This document shows, piece after piece, positions 18,263 through 30,200 of a DNA stretch of 43,056 bases. A program made the position numbers and the translations under genes. The notes below the pieces were generated by a model that was not told the DNA's origin, did not search any database, and saw only the letters and a program-made list of their open reading frames with translations. The DNA is from Flavobacteriaceae bacterium (GTDB lineage: Bacteria > Bacteroidota > Bacteroidia > Flavobacteriales > Flavobacteriaceae), in the NCBI GenBank assembly GCA_022425505.1, contig JAKMFI010000048.1:1-43056 (forward strand), given 5' to 3'. Each line of letters opens with the position of its first letter. Position 1 is the stretch's first letter.

Positions 18263-18455
18263 TTATGCTCTGATACTCTGTTTCAGGGTATTTTTCTACC
18301 TGCTTCATAGTAGGTAAAGTGTATCTCAATCCTATCTCAATCAATCGTATACGCTCAGCTGTTGTACACTCGTTTAGGTCTATGCTATCTATAGCACCAT
18401 CTAAGAGGGATTGTACCTTTTGTTTGACCTCAGCTGTAAGCTTGTTTGGTGTGCT
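18231..18455 (-). pseudogene. 5'-truncated remnant of a phage-like (terminase small-subunit-like) gene
   Basis: Reverse strand reads TPNKLTAEVKQKVQSLLDGAIDSIDLNECTTAERIRLIEIGLRYTLPTMKQVEKYPETEYQSINFKDLIKFVD*, open for 74 codons, in-frame stop upstream and no start near the N-end. Confidence 0.45.
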
Positions 18456-18502
18456 TTACTATACCCAATATTTATTATCTTTAGGTTCTAAATCTCAATA
18501 TC

Positions 18503-18754
18503 ATGAACGAACAGCAAATCCTTGAAAAAGCTGAAAACATCGTCAGCTTTAAATCACATCTTCTTGTTTATATTCTTGCCAATATATTTCTATTTGGCGT
18601 AGATCTCTACGATAATGGTTACGTCAATTGGGCTATTTTCTCACTTTTGGGTTGGGGTATTGGTTTGGTTTCTCATTACTTTTCGGTTTTCAATCCATTC
18701 TTTTCAGTCGAGAAGGAAGTGGAAAAACTGAATAAAAAAAACAAAAGAAGTTAG
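18503..18754 (+). CDS. 2TM domain-containing protein
   Basis: Two hydrophobic helices in the typical Bacteroidota 2TM arrangement (FKSHLLVYILANIFLFGVDLYDNG...GLVSHYFSVF). Confidence 0.7.
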   Translation: MNEQQILEKAENIVSFKSHLLVYILANIFLFGVDLYDNGYVNWAIFSLLGWGIGLVSHYFSVFNPFFSVEKEVEKLNKKNKRS

Positions 18755-18990
18755 CTACGTCGTTAAATGGTTGCCTTTGCTTGCTTTGGTAAATAGAATC
18801 GTGTTTATGGACGAGCAAAGCGCCAAGAGTCGGCTGTGATTCACCATATTTTAGTATTGATTTTTTGCAATAGAAAAGTCGATAAAATCCCCTTTGCTTG
18901 TAAATCGAAAATTTTTAACAGCCCAACGAGGATTGTTAAGAATAAATAATTATATTTGCGCTCATTTTAAAAGCATAAACGAAATACATT

Positions 18991-20178
18991 ATGGCAAAGG
19001 AAACTTTTGATCGGTCGAAACCCCACCTAAACATTGGTACGATAGGGCACGTTGACCACGGAAAAACAACCCTTACGGCTGCAATCACCAAAGTATTAGC
19101 TGACGCTGGATATTCAGAGGCGCGAAGCTTTGACCAAATTGATAACGCACCTGAGGAAAAAGAAAGAGGGATTACAATCAATACCTCACACGTTGAATAT
19201 CAAACGGCAAACCGTCACTATGCACACGTTGACTGTCCTGGTCACGCCGACTATGTGAAAAACATGGTTACTGGTGCTGCACAAATGGACGGAGCGATCC
19301 TTGTGGTTGCTGCGACAGATGGTCCAATGCCACAAACACGCGAGCACATCCTTCTTGGACGTCAGGTTGGGGTGCCACGTATTGTTGTATTCCTAAACAA
19401 AGCTGACATGGTTGACGACGAAGAACTCCTCGAGCTCGTTGAAATGGAAGTTCGTGAATTGTTAAGTTTCTATGACTATGATGGTGACAATGGTCCTGTT
19501 ATACTTGGATCTGCTCTTGGCGCCCTGAACGGGGAGCAAAAATGGGTCGACTCTGTTATGAAACTCATGGAAGAAGTTGATAGCTGGATCGAATTGCCAA
19601 AGCGTGATGTCGATAAAGACTTCTTAATGCCAATCGAAGATGTATTTTCAATTACAGGCCGTGGTACAGTAGCTACTGGTCGAATCGAAACAGGTGTTGC
19701 AAATACTGCGGACGCGGTTGACATTATCGGTATGGGAGCTGAAAAACTAGACTCTACCATTACTGGTGTTGAGATGTTCCGAAAAATATTAGATCGCGGT
19801 GAAGCGGGTGACAACGTAGGAATCCTTCTACGTGGTATCGAGAAAACAGATATCAAAAGAGGTATGGTAATTTGTAAGCCAGGCTCAGTTACTCCACATG
19901 CCAAGTTCAAAGCTGAGGTATATATTCTGAAAAAAGAAGAGGGTGGACGTCATACGCCATTCCACAACAATTACCGTCCTCAGTTTTATGTTCGTACAAC
20001 AGACGTTACCGGTAACATCAACCTTCCTAGCGGAGTTGAAATGGTAATGCCTGGTGACAACCTAACGATCGATGTAGATTTGATTCAACCCATTGCTTTA
20101 AGCGTTGGTTTGCGATTTGCGATTCGTGAAGGTGGTCGTACAGTAGGAGCTGGTCAGGTGACAGAAATCCTAGATTAA
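18991..20178 (+). CDS. tuf: Elongation factor Tu
   Basis: [45 protein letters not shown]; full-length 395 aa. Confidence 0.99.
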   Translation: MAKETFDRSKPHLNIGTIGHVDHGKTTLTAAITKVLADAGYSEARSFDQIDNAPEEKERGITINTSHVEYQTANRHYAHVDCPGHADYVKNMVTGAAQMDGAILVVAATDGPMPQTREHILLGRQVGVPRIVVFLNKADMVDDEELLELVEMEVRELLSFYDYDGDNGPVILGSALGALNGEQKWVDSVMKLMEEVDSWIELPKRDVDKDFLMPIEDVFSITGRGTVATGRIETGVANTADAVDIIGMGAEKLDSTITGVEMFRKILDRGEAGDNVGILLRGIEKTDIKRGMVICKPGSVTPHAKFKAEVYILKKEEGGRHTPFHNNYRPQFYVRTTDVTGNINLPSGVEMVMPGDNLTIDVDLIQPIALSVGLRFAIREGGRTVGAGQVTEILD

Positions 20179-20200
20179 ATTATAAATATACGTTCATTAT

Positions 20201-20235
20201 ACAAGGTGTCATGCTGATGCATGACACCTTTTGTA
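20201..20235 (+). terminator. Intrinsic terminator after tuf
   Basis: AAGGTGTCATGC-tgat-GCATGACACCTTTTG. Confidence 0.8.
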
Positions 20236-20300
20236 ACAGATTTAACTAAGGTGTATCGAACTTCGACAAGTGAGGTACAGGAGCGCGAACACCAACAGAG

Positions 20301-20373
20301 ACGGGTTTAGCTCAGTTGGTAGAGCACTGGTCTCCAAAACCAGGTGTCGGGAGTTCGAGCCTCTCAACCCGTG
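20301..20373 (+). tRNA. tRNA-Trp (anticodon CCA)
   Basis: ACGGGTT...AACCCGT acceptor stem; CTGGT-CTCCAAA-ACCAG anticodon arm; GGTTCGA-type T-loop (gagttcgagcctc). Confidence 0.96.
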
Positions 20374-20391
20374 CAAATTGTAAGTATTGCT

Positions 20392-20577
20392 ATGATTCAA
20401 TATGTGAAAGATTCTTTTGAGGAACTAAAAAAACATGTGACTTGGACGTCTTGGTCCGAATTACAACGACTCACTACAGTCGTCATTGTGTTTTCGATTC
20501 TCTTTTCCCTTGCCATATGGGGTGCAGATTCTGTTTTTTCACGTGCCATTAAATTTTATTTCCAACTCATTTCATAA
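20392..20577 (+). CDS. secE: Preprotein translocase subunit SecE
   Basis: MIQYVKDSFEELKKHVTWTSWSELQRLTTVVIVFSILFSLAIWGAD; between tRNA-Trp and nusG. Confidence 0.94.
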   Translation: MIQYVKDSFEELKKHVTWTSWSELQRLTTVVIVFSILFSLAIWGADSVFSRAIKFYFQLIS

Positions 20578-20585
20578 TCACAACA

Positions 20586-21137
20586 ATGACAGATACAGAT
20601 TTAAAAAAGTGGTATGTTGTTCGGGCAGTGAGTGGTCAGGAAAATAAAATTAAGACCTATATCGAGTCTGAAATCGAAAGGCATGGTCTTTCAAGTTTTG
20701 TGGAGGATGTTCTCGTACCAACGGAAAAAGTGATACAAATTCGCAAAGGAAAAAAAATCAATAAAGAACGTGTGTTCTTTCCAGGATATATCATGGTGAA
20801 GGCCAATTTGTCTGGGGAAGTTCCCCACGTGATTCGTTCCATCACAAACGTGATCGGATTTCTGGGTGAAACCAAAGGTGGCGAGCCAGTTCCACTTCGT
20901 AGTTCTGAGGTCAACAGAATGCTTGGAAAAGTCGATGAATTGGCGGTTCAGTCTGAAAATATTGTAATTCCATTTACATTGTCAGAAACAGTTAAAGTGA
21001 TTGATGGACCTTTTAATGGGTTTAATGGAACGATTGAAAAGATTAATGAAGAAAAACGTAAGTTGGAAGTGATGGTAAAAATATTTGGTCGAAAGACCCC
21101 ACTAGAGCTTTCATACATGCAAGTAGAGAAAATATAA
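20586..21137 (+). CDS. nusG: Transcription termination/antitermination protein NusG
   Basis: KWYVVRAVSGQENKIKTYIE...VFFPGYIMVKA...VKVIDGPFNGFNGTIEKI. Confidence 0.97.
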   Translation: MTDTDLKKWYVVRAVSGQENKIKTYIESEIERHGLSSFVEDVLVPTEKVIQIRKGKKINKERVFFPGYIMVKANLSGEVPHVIRSITNVIGFLGETKGGEPVPLRSSEVNRMLGKVDELAVQSENIVIPFTLSETVKVIDGPFNGFNGTIEKINEEKRKLEVMVKIFGRKTPLELSYMQVEKI

Positions 21138-21199
21138 AAGTGTTACAATTATCCGATTTCAAAGCAGCTTCCATGCGGCGAGGTCAATACGTTTAAACA

Positions 21200-21637
21200 A
21201 TGGCAAAAGAAGTAAGTAAAGTAGTAAAGCTACAAGTTCGGGGAGGTGCTGCGAATCCATCGCCACCGGTTGGACCCGCTTTAGGTGCCGCAGGAGTGAA
21301 CATCATGGAGTTTTGCAAACAGTTCAATGCAAGAACCCAAGATAAAGCTGGTAAAGTCTTACCAGTGGTGATCTCCGTCTATGCAGATAAATCATTTGAT
21401 TTTGTTGTAAAGACACCACCTGCAGCCGTTCAACTCTTGGAAGCCGCAAAGGTTAAAAAAGGATCAGGGGAACCCAACCGAAGCAAAGTAGCAAGCGTAA
21501 CTTGGGATCAAGTACGCAACATTGCTGAAGATAAAATGCAAGATTTAAATGCATTTACGGTAGAGTCAGCCATGAAAATGGTTGCGGGAACCGCTAGATC
21601 AATGGGGCTAACAGTAAAAGGTCAAGCTCCTTTTTAA
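21200..21637 (+). CDS. rplK: 50S ribosomal protein L11
   Basis: [35 protein letters not shown]. Confidence 0.99.
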   Translation: MAKEVSKVVKLQVRGGAANPSPPVGPALGAAGVNIMEFCKQFNARTQDKAGKVLPVVISVYADKSFDFVVKTPPAAVQLLEAAKVKKGSGEPNRSKVASVTWDQVRNIAEDKMQDLNAFTVESAMKMVAGTARSMGLTVKGQAPF

Positions 21638-21654
21638 CCATCAATTGAAATACA

Positions 21655-22344
21655 ATGGCAAAAATTTCCAAAAAAAGAAAAGAGGCACTATCAAAGATTG
21701 ATCGTGCGAGCTTGTATTCCTTGGCAGATGCTGCATCGTTGGTTAAAGAGATAACGACCACTAAATTTGACGCATCGGTCGACATGGCTGTTCGTTTGGG
21801 TGTAGACCCTCGAAAAGCTGACCAAATGGTGCGTGGTGTAGTTACTCTTCCTCATGGAACCGGTAAAACAGTTTCGGTTTTGGCTTTGGTGACTCCTGAC
21901 AAGGAGGCCGAAGCAAAAGAAGCTGGTGCCGATTATGTGGGGCTAGACGAATATTTGCAGAAAATCAAAGATGGATGGACAGACGTTGATGTCATCGTTA
22001 CCATGCCGAGCGTTATGGGTAAGCTGGGACCTTTAGGTCGTGTGCTGGGCCCTCGTGGTTTGATGCCAAATCCAAAAACGGGAACCGTTACTATGGATGT
22101 TGGCAAGGCCGTAAGCGACGTGAAGGGTGGTAAGATTGATTTTAAAGTCGACAAAACAGGCATCATACATGCCTCCATTGGAAAGGTGTCTTTTGATGCT
22201 GACAAAATCTTGGGAAATGCCAATGAGCTCATGCAGACATTGGTCAAACTCAAGCCGTCAAGCGCAAAAGGGGCATACATTAAGAGTGTATCCATGTCGA
22301 GTACAATGAGTCCAAGCATCCCTGTGGAATTTAAAAATGTTTAA
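21655..22344 (+). CDS. rplA: 50S ribosomal protein L1
   Basis: [22 protein letters not shown]. Confidence 0.99.
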   Translation: MAKISKKRKEALSKIDRASLYSLADAASLVKEITTTKFDASVDMAVRLGVDPRKADQMVRGVVTLPHGTGKTVSVLALVTPDKEAEAKEAGADYVGLDEYLQKIKDGWTDVDVIVTMPSVMGKLGPLGRVLGPRGLMPNPKTGTVTMDVGKAVSDVKGGKIDFKVDKTGIIHASIGKVSFDADKILGNANELMQTLVKLKPSSAKGAYIKSVSMSSTMSPSIPVEFKNV

Positions 22345-22364
22345 CGGATAGCGAAATCTATATT

Positions 22365-22886
22365 ATGACGAAACAAGAGAAAGTACAAGCTATCGAAGAC
22401 CTAACAGCACAGTTGGCAGTAAATCAAAACATCTATTTAACAGATGTTTCGGATTTGGATGCGCTAACGACTTCAAACCTGCGTCGCGCATGTTTTAAGG
22501 CGGGAGTAAAACTGACTGTTGTTAAGAACACATTGTTGACGAAAGCCATGGAAGCTTCTGACAAAGATTTTGGTGACCTAACAGGTGTCCTGAAAGGAAA
22601 CACAGCAATGATGTTTTCTGAATCAGGAAACGGACCTGCAAAGGTGATCAAGGACTTTCGTAAAAAATCGGATCGTCCGATTTTGAAAGGTGCTTATATC
22701 GAAGAAGCTGTTTATTTGGGCGATGACCAAATAGAGGCACTTGTCAACATTAAGTCTAAGGATGAATTGATTGGGGAAATCATTACCCTACTTCAATCAC
22801 CTGCAAAGAATGTGGTTTCTGCACTTCAATCAAGTGGTGGAGCCCTCGCTGGAATTATAAAAACGCTTGCTGAAAAGGAAGCATAA
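22365..22886 (+). CDS. rplJ: 50S ribosomal protein L10
   Basis: L10 family sequence; position between rplA and rplL. Confidence 0.98.
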   Translation: MTKQEKVQAIEDLTAQLAVNQNIYLTDVSDLDALTTSNLRRACFKAGVKLTVVKNTLLTKAMEASDKDFGDLTGVLKGNTAMMFSESGNGPAKVIKDFRKKSDRPILKGAYIEEAVYLGDDQIEALVNIKSKDELIGEIITLLQSPAKNVVSALQSSGGALAGIIKTLAEKEA

Positions 22887-22922
22887 AATTGTTAACATAA
22901 CTTTATTATAAATACGTTCAAA

Positions 22923-23300
22923 ATGGCAGATTTAAAAGATTTTGCAGAACAGTTGGTCAACCTCACGGTAAAAGAAGTGAATGAGTTGGCAGAGATTTTA
23001 AAAGAAGAGTATGGCATTGAGCCAGCTGCTGCTTCGGTTGCAGTTGCTGCAGGCCCTGTTGCAGGCGGTGACGCTGGTGGTGAAGAGAAGTCAGAATTTG
23101 ACGTAATTCTCAAAGCTGCTGGTGGTTCAAAGCTTGCTGTCGTTAAATTGGTTAAGGAATTGACTGGTCTTGGCTTAAAAGAAGCTAAAGAATTGGTTGA
23201 TAACGCACCAAGCCCGATTAAAGAGGGCGTAGCCAAAGACGAAGCAGAAGGCCTAAAATCTTCTTTAGAAGAAGCTGGAGCAGAGGTAGAGTTAAAATAA
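22923..23300 (+). CDS. rplL: 50S ribosomal protein L7/L12
   Basis: [49 protein letters not shown]. Confidence 0.99.
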   Translation: MADLKDFAEQLVNLTVKEVNELAEILKEEYGIEPAAASVAVAAGPVAGGDAGGEEKSEFDVILKAAGGSKLAVVKLVKELTGLGLKEAKELVDNAPSPIKEGVAKDEAEGLKSSLEEAGAEVELK

Positions 23301-23320
23301 ACCCTACCCAACAAACATCA

Positions 23321-23357
23321 CTAAGGCCACGGATTTTTCCGTTGGCCTTAGCGTCGT
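23321..23357 (+). terminator. rplL-rpoB intergenic attenuator/terminator hairpin
   Basis: CTAAGGCCACGGA-tttt-TCCGTTGGCCTTAG followed by GCGTCGTTTTT. Confidence 0.65.
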
Positions 23358-23414
23358 TTTTAAAACGATAGCAGCATTGCTGTATTAATTTTTGTATAAA
23401 ACACATTTTTGTTC

Positions 23415-26400
23415 ATGTCTACAACATCTGAAAGACTCAATTTTTCCTCGGCTATACAAACGCCTGAATACCCTGATTTCCTGGACATACAAATCAAATC
23501 TTTTCAAGACTTTTTTCAACTTGAAACCAAGTCAAACGAACGTGATAACGAAGGTCTCTTTAACACCTTTAAAGAGAATTTTCCGATTTCCGATACCCGG
23601 AATCAGTTTGTTTTAGAGTTTCTCGACTATTTTGTCGACCCACCAAGATACTCCATAATTGAGTGTATTGAGCGTGGTTTGACCTATAGCGTTCCTTTAA
23701 AAGCACGTTTGAAATTGTATTGTACAGATCCCGAGCATGAGGATTTCGAAACGATTGTACAAGATGTGTTTTTAGGAACCATTCCATACATGACGCCAAG
23801 TGGTACTTTTGTGATTAATGGTGCCGAGCGGATTGTGGTTTCACAACTGCACAGATCTCCAGGTGTTTTCTTTGGCCAGTCATTCCATGCAAATGGAACG
23901 AAACTCTACTCGGCTCGAGTAATTCCATTCAAGGGATCATGGATTGAATTTGCAACAGACATCAACAGTGTGATGTATGCATATATTGACCGTAAAAAGA
24001 AATTACCTGTTACAACTCTTTTCCGTGCTATCGGTTTTGAAAGAGATAAAGACATTTTGGAGATTTTTGATCTTGCTGAAGAAATTAAAGTATCCAAAGC
24101 TGGTTTGAAAAAGGTATTAGGCAGAAAATTAGCTGCTCGTGTTCTCAACACTTGGTTTGAGGATTTTGTAGATGAGGATACTGGTGAGGTTGTTTCTATT
24201 GAAAGAAATGAGATTGTTCTAGATCGAGACACGGTTCTTGAAAAAGAACATATCGGTCAAATCGTGGAAGCAAATGCCAAAACGGTTTTGCTACATAAAG
24301 AAGATCTTGCATCAGCAGACTATGCAATTATCCACAACACCCTACAGAAAGATCCAACCAACTCTGAAAAAGAAGCGGTCGAGCACATTTACCGTCAGTT
24401 GCGTAACGCTGAACCACCTGATGAGGAAACCGCTCGAGGGATTATCGATAAACTGTTCTTTTCTGACCAAAGGTATAACCTCGGAGAAGTTGGACGTTAT
24501 CGAATGAATAAAAAGTTAGGTCTTGATATTGAAATGGACAAACAAGTTTTGACCAAAGATGATATCATCACCATCATTAAGTATTTGATTGAGTTGATCA
24601 ATTCCAAGTCGGAAATCGATGATATCGACCACTTGTCAAACCGTCGAGTTCGTACAGTAGGTGAGCAACTTTCTTCTCAGTTTGGAGTGGGTCTTTCAAG
24701 AATGGCTCGTACCATCCGTGAGCGAATGAATGTTCGTGACAATGAGGTGTTTACTCCTATTGATTTGATCAACGCCAAGACCCTATCTTCTGTTATTAAT
24801 TCTTTCTTTGGAACCAATCAGCTCTCTCAGTTTATGGATCAAACCAATCCACTTGCCGAGATTACGCACAAGCGACGACTTTCTGCTTTAGGCCCTGGTG
24901 GTCTTTCAAGAGAAAGAGCAGGGTTCGAGGTGCGCGATGTTCACTACACCCACTATGGACGTATGTGTCCAATCGAAACGCCAGAAGGACCAAATATTGG
25001 TTTGATATCCTCTTTAAGTGTATTTGCGAAAGTGAATAACCTTGGGTTTATCGAGACACCATATCGTAAAGTCAACGATGGGGTCGTCGATTTCAGTGAA
25101 ATGCAATATCTCTCCGCTGAGGAAGAGGAAGAAAAGCTATTTGCACAGGCACACGTGTCCAAAGATAAAGATGGAAAAATCAATGTGGACAAGTTGATCG
25201 CTCGTTCCGAAGCAGACTATCCGGTCGTTGAGCCATCGCAAGTCGATTATATGGATGTTGCGCCAAACCAGATTGCATCGATTTCTGCATCGCTAATTCC
25301 ATTTTTGGAGCATGATGATGCGAATCGTGCATTGATGGGCTCAAACATGATGCGTCAGGCAGTGCCATTACTACGCCCACAAGTTCCAATCGTAGGAACA
25401 GGCCTAGAGCGTCAGGTCGCTAAAGATTCCAGAGTTTTGATTAATGCTGAAGCAGGCGGTGTGGTGACATACGTTGATGCCAACGTCATCAAAATCAAGT
25501 ACAATTCTACAGATGAAGATCGTTTGATCAGTTTCGAGTCTGACGAAAAGGAATATCCTTTGGTGAAGTTTAGAAAAACCAACCAAGGTTCTACGATAAA
25601 CCTTAAGCCAATTGTCCAAGTTGGAGACCGCGTTGAAAAAGGTCAGGTCCTTTGTGAGGGCTATGCCACACAAAATGGCGAGCTTGCACTTGGTCGCAAT
25701 ATGAAAGTCGCTTTTATGCCTTGGAAAGGATATAATTTTGAGGACGCAATTGTGATATCTGAAAAAGTGGTTCGGGATGATATCTTTACATCGATTCACA
25801 TTGACGAATATGCTTTGGAAGTTCGAGATACCAAACTCGGTAAAGAGGAATTGACCAACGATATTCCAAACGTCAGTGAAGAAGCTACTAAGGATTTGGA
25901 CGAGAATGGTATGATTCGTGTCGGTGCTGAGGTAAACGCAGGGGATATTCTGATTGGAAAAATCACGCCAAAAGGAGAATCGGATCCGACACCTGAGGAA
26001 AAGCTATTACGCGCCATTTTTGGTGATAAAGCAGGCGATGTGAAAGATGCATCTTTGAAAGCACCTCCATCACTTAATGGGGTGGTTATAGACAAAAAGC
26101 TCTTTACGCGTATTGTTAAGGACAAGAGACGCCGAACGCAAGACAAACAAGAATTACTTGAGCTCGAGGATGAGTTTGAAGTGAAGTTTAAAGAGTTGAA
26201 ATCACTTCTTGTTGAGAAGTTATTTTCACTTCTTAATGGTAAAACTTGTCAAGGTGTTTTCAATGACCTAGGTGAGGAAGTCTTGCCAAAGGGGAAGAAG
26301 TTTACTTTGAAAATGTTAAACGCAGTTGATGATTACGCTCACTTGGTTAGCGGTACGTGGACTGTTGACAATCATGTCGATGGTTTGGTCAATAATTTGA

Positions 26401-27221
26401 TGCACAATTACAAAATCAAAGAAAATGATTTACAAGGTGCACTTCGACGAGATAAGTTTACCATTTCGGTTGGAGATGAACTTCCAGCAGGGATTTTAAA
26501 GCTAGCCAAAGTTTATATCGCCAAGAAGCGTAAGCTAAAAGTAGGGGACAAGATGGCTGGTCGTCACGGTAACAAAGGAATTGTTGCGCGAATCGTACGT
26601 CATGAAGACATGCCATTTTTGGAAGACGGAACGCCAGTTGATATTGTACTGAATCCACTTGGGGTACCATCCCGAATGAATATCGGTCAAATTTATGAAA
26701 CCGTTTTAGGTTGGGCAGGGCAGAAGCTAGGCAAAACCTTTGCAACTCCAATTTTTGATGGGGCATCAAGTGACCAAGTAGATGAAATCTCTAAGGAAGC
26801 TGGTATTCCTCAGTTTGGTCACACCTATTTATACGACGGCGGAACTGGAGAACGCTTTGATCAACCAGCAACTGTTGGTGTGATTTATATGCTCAAACTC
26901 GGTCATATGGTGGACGATAAAATGCACTCAAGATCAATTGGGCCATACTCATTGATTACGCAACAGCCACTTGGTGGTAAAGCGCAGTTCGGTGGACAGC
27001 GATTCGGGGAAATGGAAGTTTGGGCACTTGAGGCCTATGGCGCTTCCAGTACACTGCAAGAAATACTTACGGTCAAATCAGATGATGTGGTCGGACGTGC
27101 GAAAACATACGAAACGATCGTGAAAGGGGAGGCCATGCCTAAACCAGGGCTACCAGAATCTTTCAATGTATTGATGCACGAACTTAAGGGTCTTGGACTC
27201 GATATACGTTTAGAAGAATAA
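23415..27221 (+). CDS. rpoB: DNA-directed RNA polymerase subunit beta
   Basis: Full-length RpoB; ATG start at 23415 ([12 protein letters not shown]). Confidence 0.99.
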   Translation: MSTTSERLNFSSAIQTPEYPDFLDIQIKSFQDFFQLETKSNERDNEGLFNTFKENFPISDTRNQFVLEFLDYFVDPPRYSIIECIERGLTYSVPLKARLKLYCTDPEHEDFETIVQDVFLGTIPYMTPSGTFVINGAERIVVSQLHRSPGVFFGQSFHANGTKLYSARVIPFKGSWIEFATDINSVMYAYIDRKKKLPVTTLFRAIGFERDKDILEIFDLAEEIKVSKAGLKKVLGRKLAARVLNTWFEDFVDEDTGEVVSIERNEIVLDRDTVLEKEHIGQIVEANAKTVLLHKEDLASADYAIIHNTLQKDPTNSEKEAVEHIYRQLRNAEPPDEETARGIIDKLFFSDQRYNLGEVGRYRMNKKLGLDIEMDKQVLTKDDIITIIKYLIELINSKSEIDDIDHLSNRRVRTVGEQLSSQFGVGLSRMARTIRERMNVRDNEVFTPIDLINAKTLSSVINSFFGTNQLSQFMDQTNPLAEITHKRRLSALGPGGLSRERAGFEVRDVHYTHYGRMCPIETPEGPNIGLISSLSVFAKVNNLGFIETPYRKVNDGVVDFSEMQYLSAEEEEEKLFAQAHVSKDKDGKINVDKLIARSEADYPVVEPSQVDYMDVAPNQIASISASLIPFLEHDDANRALMGSNMMRQAVPLLRPQVPIVGTGLERQVAKDSRVLINAEAGGVVTYVDANVIKIKYNSTDEDRLISFESDEKEYPLVKFRKTNQGSTINLKPIVQVGDRVEKGQVLCEGYATQNGELALGRNMKVAFMPWKGYNFEDAIVISEKVVRDDIFTSIHIDEYALEVRDTKLGKEELTNDIPNVSEEATKDLDENGMIRVGAEVNAGDILIGKITPKGESDPTPEEKLLRAIFGDKAGDVKDASLKAPPSLNGVVIDKKLFTRIVKDKRRRTQDKQELLELEDEFEVKFKELKSLLVEKLFSLLNGKTCQGVFNDLGEEVLPKGKKFTLKMLNAVDDYAHLVSGTWTVDNHVDGLVNNLMHNYKIKENDLQGALRRDKFTISVGDELPAGILKLAKVYIAKKRKLKVGDKMAGRHGNKGIVARIVRHEDMPFLEDGTPVDIVLNPLGVPSRMNIGQIYETVLGWAGQKLGKTFATPIFDGASSDQVDEISKEAGIPQFGHTYLYDGGTGERFDQPATVGVIYMLKLGHMVDDKMHSRSIGPYSLITQQPLGGKAQFGGQRFGEMEVWALEAYGASSTLQEILTVKSDDVVGRAKTYETIVKGEAMPKPGLPESFNVLMHELKGLGLDIRLEE

Positions 27222-27241
27222 TTAAATCCGTTTAGAAAAAA

Positions 27242-30200
27242 ATGGCAAGATTTAACGACAATCCGCAACCCATCAGTTTTAACAAAATTTCTATTGGTCT
27301 TTCATCACCAGAAACGATTCTTGCAGAATCACGTGGTGAGGTCTTAAAGCCCGAAACGATTAATTATCGTACGCACAAGCCCGAGAGAGACGGTCTGTTT
27401 TGTGAGCGTATTTTTGGTCCTGTTAAGGATTTTGAATGTGCTTGTGGAAAGTATAAGCGAATTCGTTACAAAGGGATTGTTTGTGACCGTTGTGGTGTAG
27501 AGGTTACCGAGAAAAAAGTCCGTAGAGATCGTGTTGGTCACATTAGTCTAATCGTTCCTGTTGCGCACATCTGGTATTTCCGTTCACTTCCCAACAAACT
27601 TGGTTACCTTCTTGGTCTTCCTTCGAAAAAGCTCGACATGATCATCTATTATGAGCGATATGTCGTTATTCAGCCAGGTGGAGCGACCAACGAAGAAGGA
27701 GAGCCAGTCCAAAAAATGGACTTCCTAACAGAAGAGGAGTATCTCAATATTCTTGAAAAGCTCCCAACAGAAAATCAATATCTTGAAGACTCAGACCCTG
27801 AGAAGTTTATCGCGAAGATGGGTGCGGAGTGCCTTATTGAATTATTGAGTCGAATTGACTTGGACGGATTGTCTTACGAGTTGCGCGACAAAGCCAACAA
27901 TGAAACATCCAAACAACGAAAAACAGAGGCCTTAAAACGCCTTCAAGTTGTCGAATCGTTCCGGGAAGCCAATAAGAACCGCGAAAACCGACCAGAGTGG
28001 ATGATTATGAAGACCATTCCTGTCATCCCACCAGAGCTTCGTCCTTTGGTGCCACTTGATGGTGGTCGTTTCGCCACGTCTGACCTAAATGATTTATATC
28101 GAAGAGTCATTATCCGTAACAATCGTCTTAAGCGTTTGGTCGTGATCAAAGCACCTGAGGTGATTTTACGAAACGAAAAACGAATGTTGCAAGAGTCTGT
28201 GGACTCTTTGTTTGACAACACAAGAAAGTCATCTGCTGTAAAATCAGATGCAAATCGTCCTTTAAAATCTCTTTCGGATTCTCTCAAAGGAAAGCAGGGG
28301 CGTTTTCGTCAAAACTTACTCGGTAAGCGTGTTGACTATTCAGCTCGATCTGTAATTGTTGTTGGTCCTGAGCTGAAACTATTTGAGTGTGGATTGCCTA
28401 AAAACATGGCTGCAGAACTCTACAAGCCATTTGTAATTCGTAAACTCATTGAAAGAGGGATTGTCAAAACGGTTAAATCTGCCAAAAAGATCATCGATAA
28501 GCGTGAGCCTGTTGTTTGGGATATTTTGGAGAATGTTATCAAAGGACACCCCGTTTTACTAAATCGTGCTCCCACACTTCACCGTTTGGGAATACAAGCA
28601 TTCCAGCCAAAACTGATTGAAGGAAAAGCAATTCAGTTACACCCCTTGGCATGTACGGCATTTAATGCTGACTTTGATGGAGACCAAATGGCTGTTCACT
28701 TGCCATTGGGACCTGAAGCCATTTTAGAGTCTCAGTTATTGATGCTTGCATCTCACAATATTTTGAATCCAGCCAACGGTTCGCCAATTACGGTACCTTC
28801 TCAAGACATGGTTTTGGGTCTGTATTATATGACCAAAGCTAGAAAGTCAACCAAAGAGTATCCAGTCAAGGGAGAAGGTCTCACTTTCTATAGTGCTGAA
28901 GAAGTCAATATTGCTTTTAATGAAAAGATTGTTGACCTGAACGCAATCATCAAGGTTCGAGCGAAAGACTTTAATGATGATGGTGAATTGACAAATCAGT
29001 TGATTGAAACCACGGTTGGTCGTGTTTTGTTCAACCAAGTTGTTCCTGAAAATGCTGGGTTTATCAATGAGGTTCTCACAAAGAAATCACTTCGTGGTAT
29101 CATCGGAGATATTTTAAAAGTGACTTCTGTTCCAGAAACCGCTGCGTTTTTGGATGAGATCAAAGAGATGGGTTACTCCTTTGCCTTCAAGGGTGGACTT
29201 TCCTTTAGCTTAGGGGATATTATTATTCCTGCCGATAAGCAAAGATTAATCGACGAGGCGAATGGACAAGTAGATGGTATTATTACCAATTATAACATGG
29301 GACTCATCACAAATAATGAGCGATATAATCAGGTGATTGATGTTTGGACATCTGCCAATGCAACCCTAACTGAACTTGCGATGAAGCGAATCAGTGAAGA
29401 CCAACAGGGCTTCAACTCTGTGTATATGATGCTTGATTCTGGTGCGCGAGGTTCTAAAGAACAAATCCGTCAGTTGACAGGTATGCGTGGTTTGATGGCC
29501 AAGCCAAAGAAATCGACTGCTGGAGGTGGTGAGATTATTGAAAATCCAATTCTGTCTAACTTTAAAGAAGGACTTTCGATTTTAGAGTATTTTATTTCTA
29601 CTCACGGAGCACGAAAAGGACTTGCAGATACGGCACTGAAAACAGCAGATGCTGGCTATCTCACGCGCCGTTTGCACGATGTTGCACAAGATGTGATTGT
29701 CAATACCGAAGATTGTGGTACCCTTCGCGGAATTACCGTGGAGGCATTAAAGAAAAATGAAGAAGTCGTTGAAAAGCTTGGTGACCGTGTGATTGGTCGT
29801 GTGGCTTTATTTGATGTGATCAATCCTAAAGATGGCAAGATAATTGTCGAAGCTGGTCAAGAGATTTTGGATCAACACGTGAAGGTTATTGAGAAATCTC
29901 CAATCGATAAGATTGAAGTTCGTTCTCCATTGACATGTGAAGCCAAAAAAGGAATTTGTGCCAAGTGCTACGGAAGAAACCTAGCCAACGGTAAAATGGT
30001 TCAAATTGGAGAGTCTGTCGGCGTGATTGCCGCACAATCCATTGGAGAGCCTGGAACACAGCTAACACTTCGTACCTTCCACGTAGGAGGTATTGCAGGA
30101 AACATTTCAGAAGAAAACAAACTCATTGCCAAATTTGATGGTACGGTTGAGCTTGAAGATCTTAAAGTTGTCCCCGGAAAAGATGCTGATGGTAATGACG

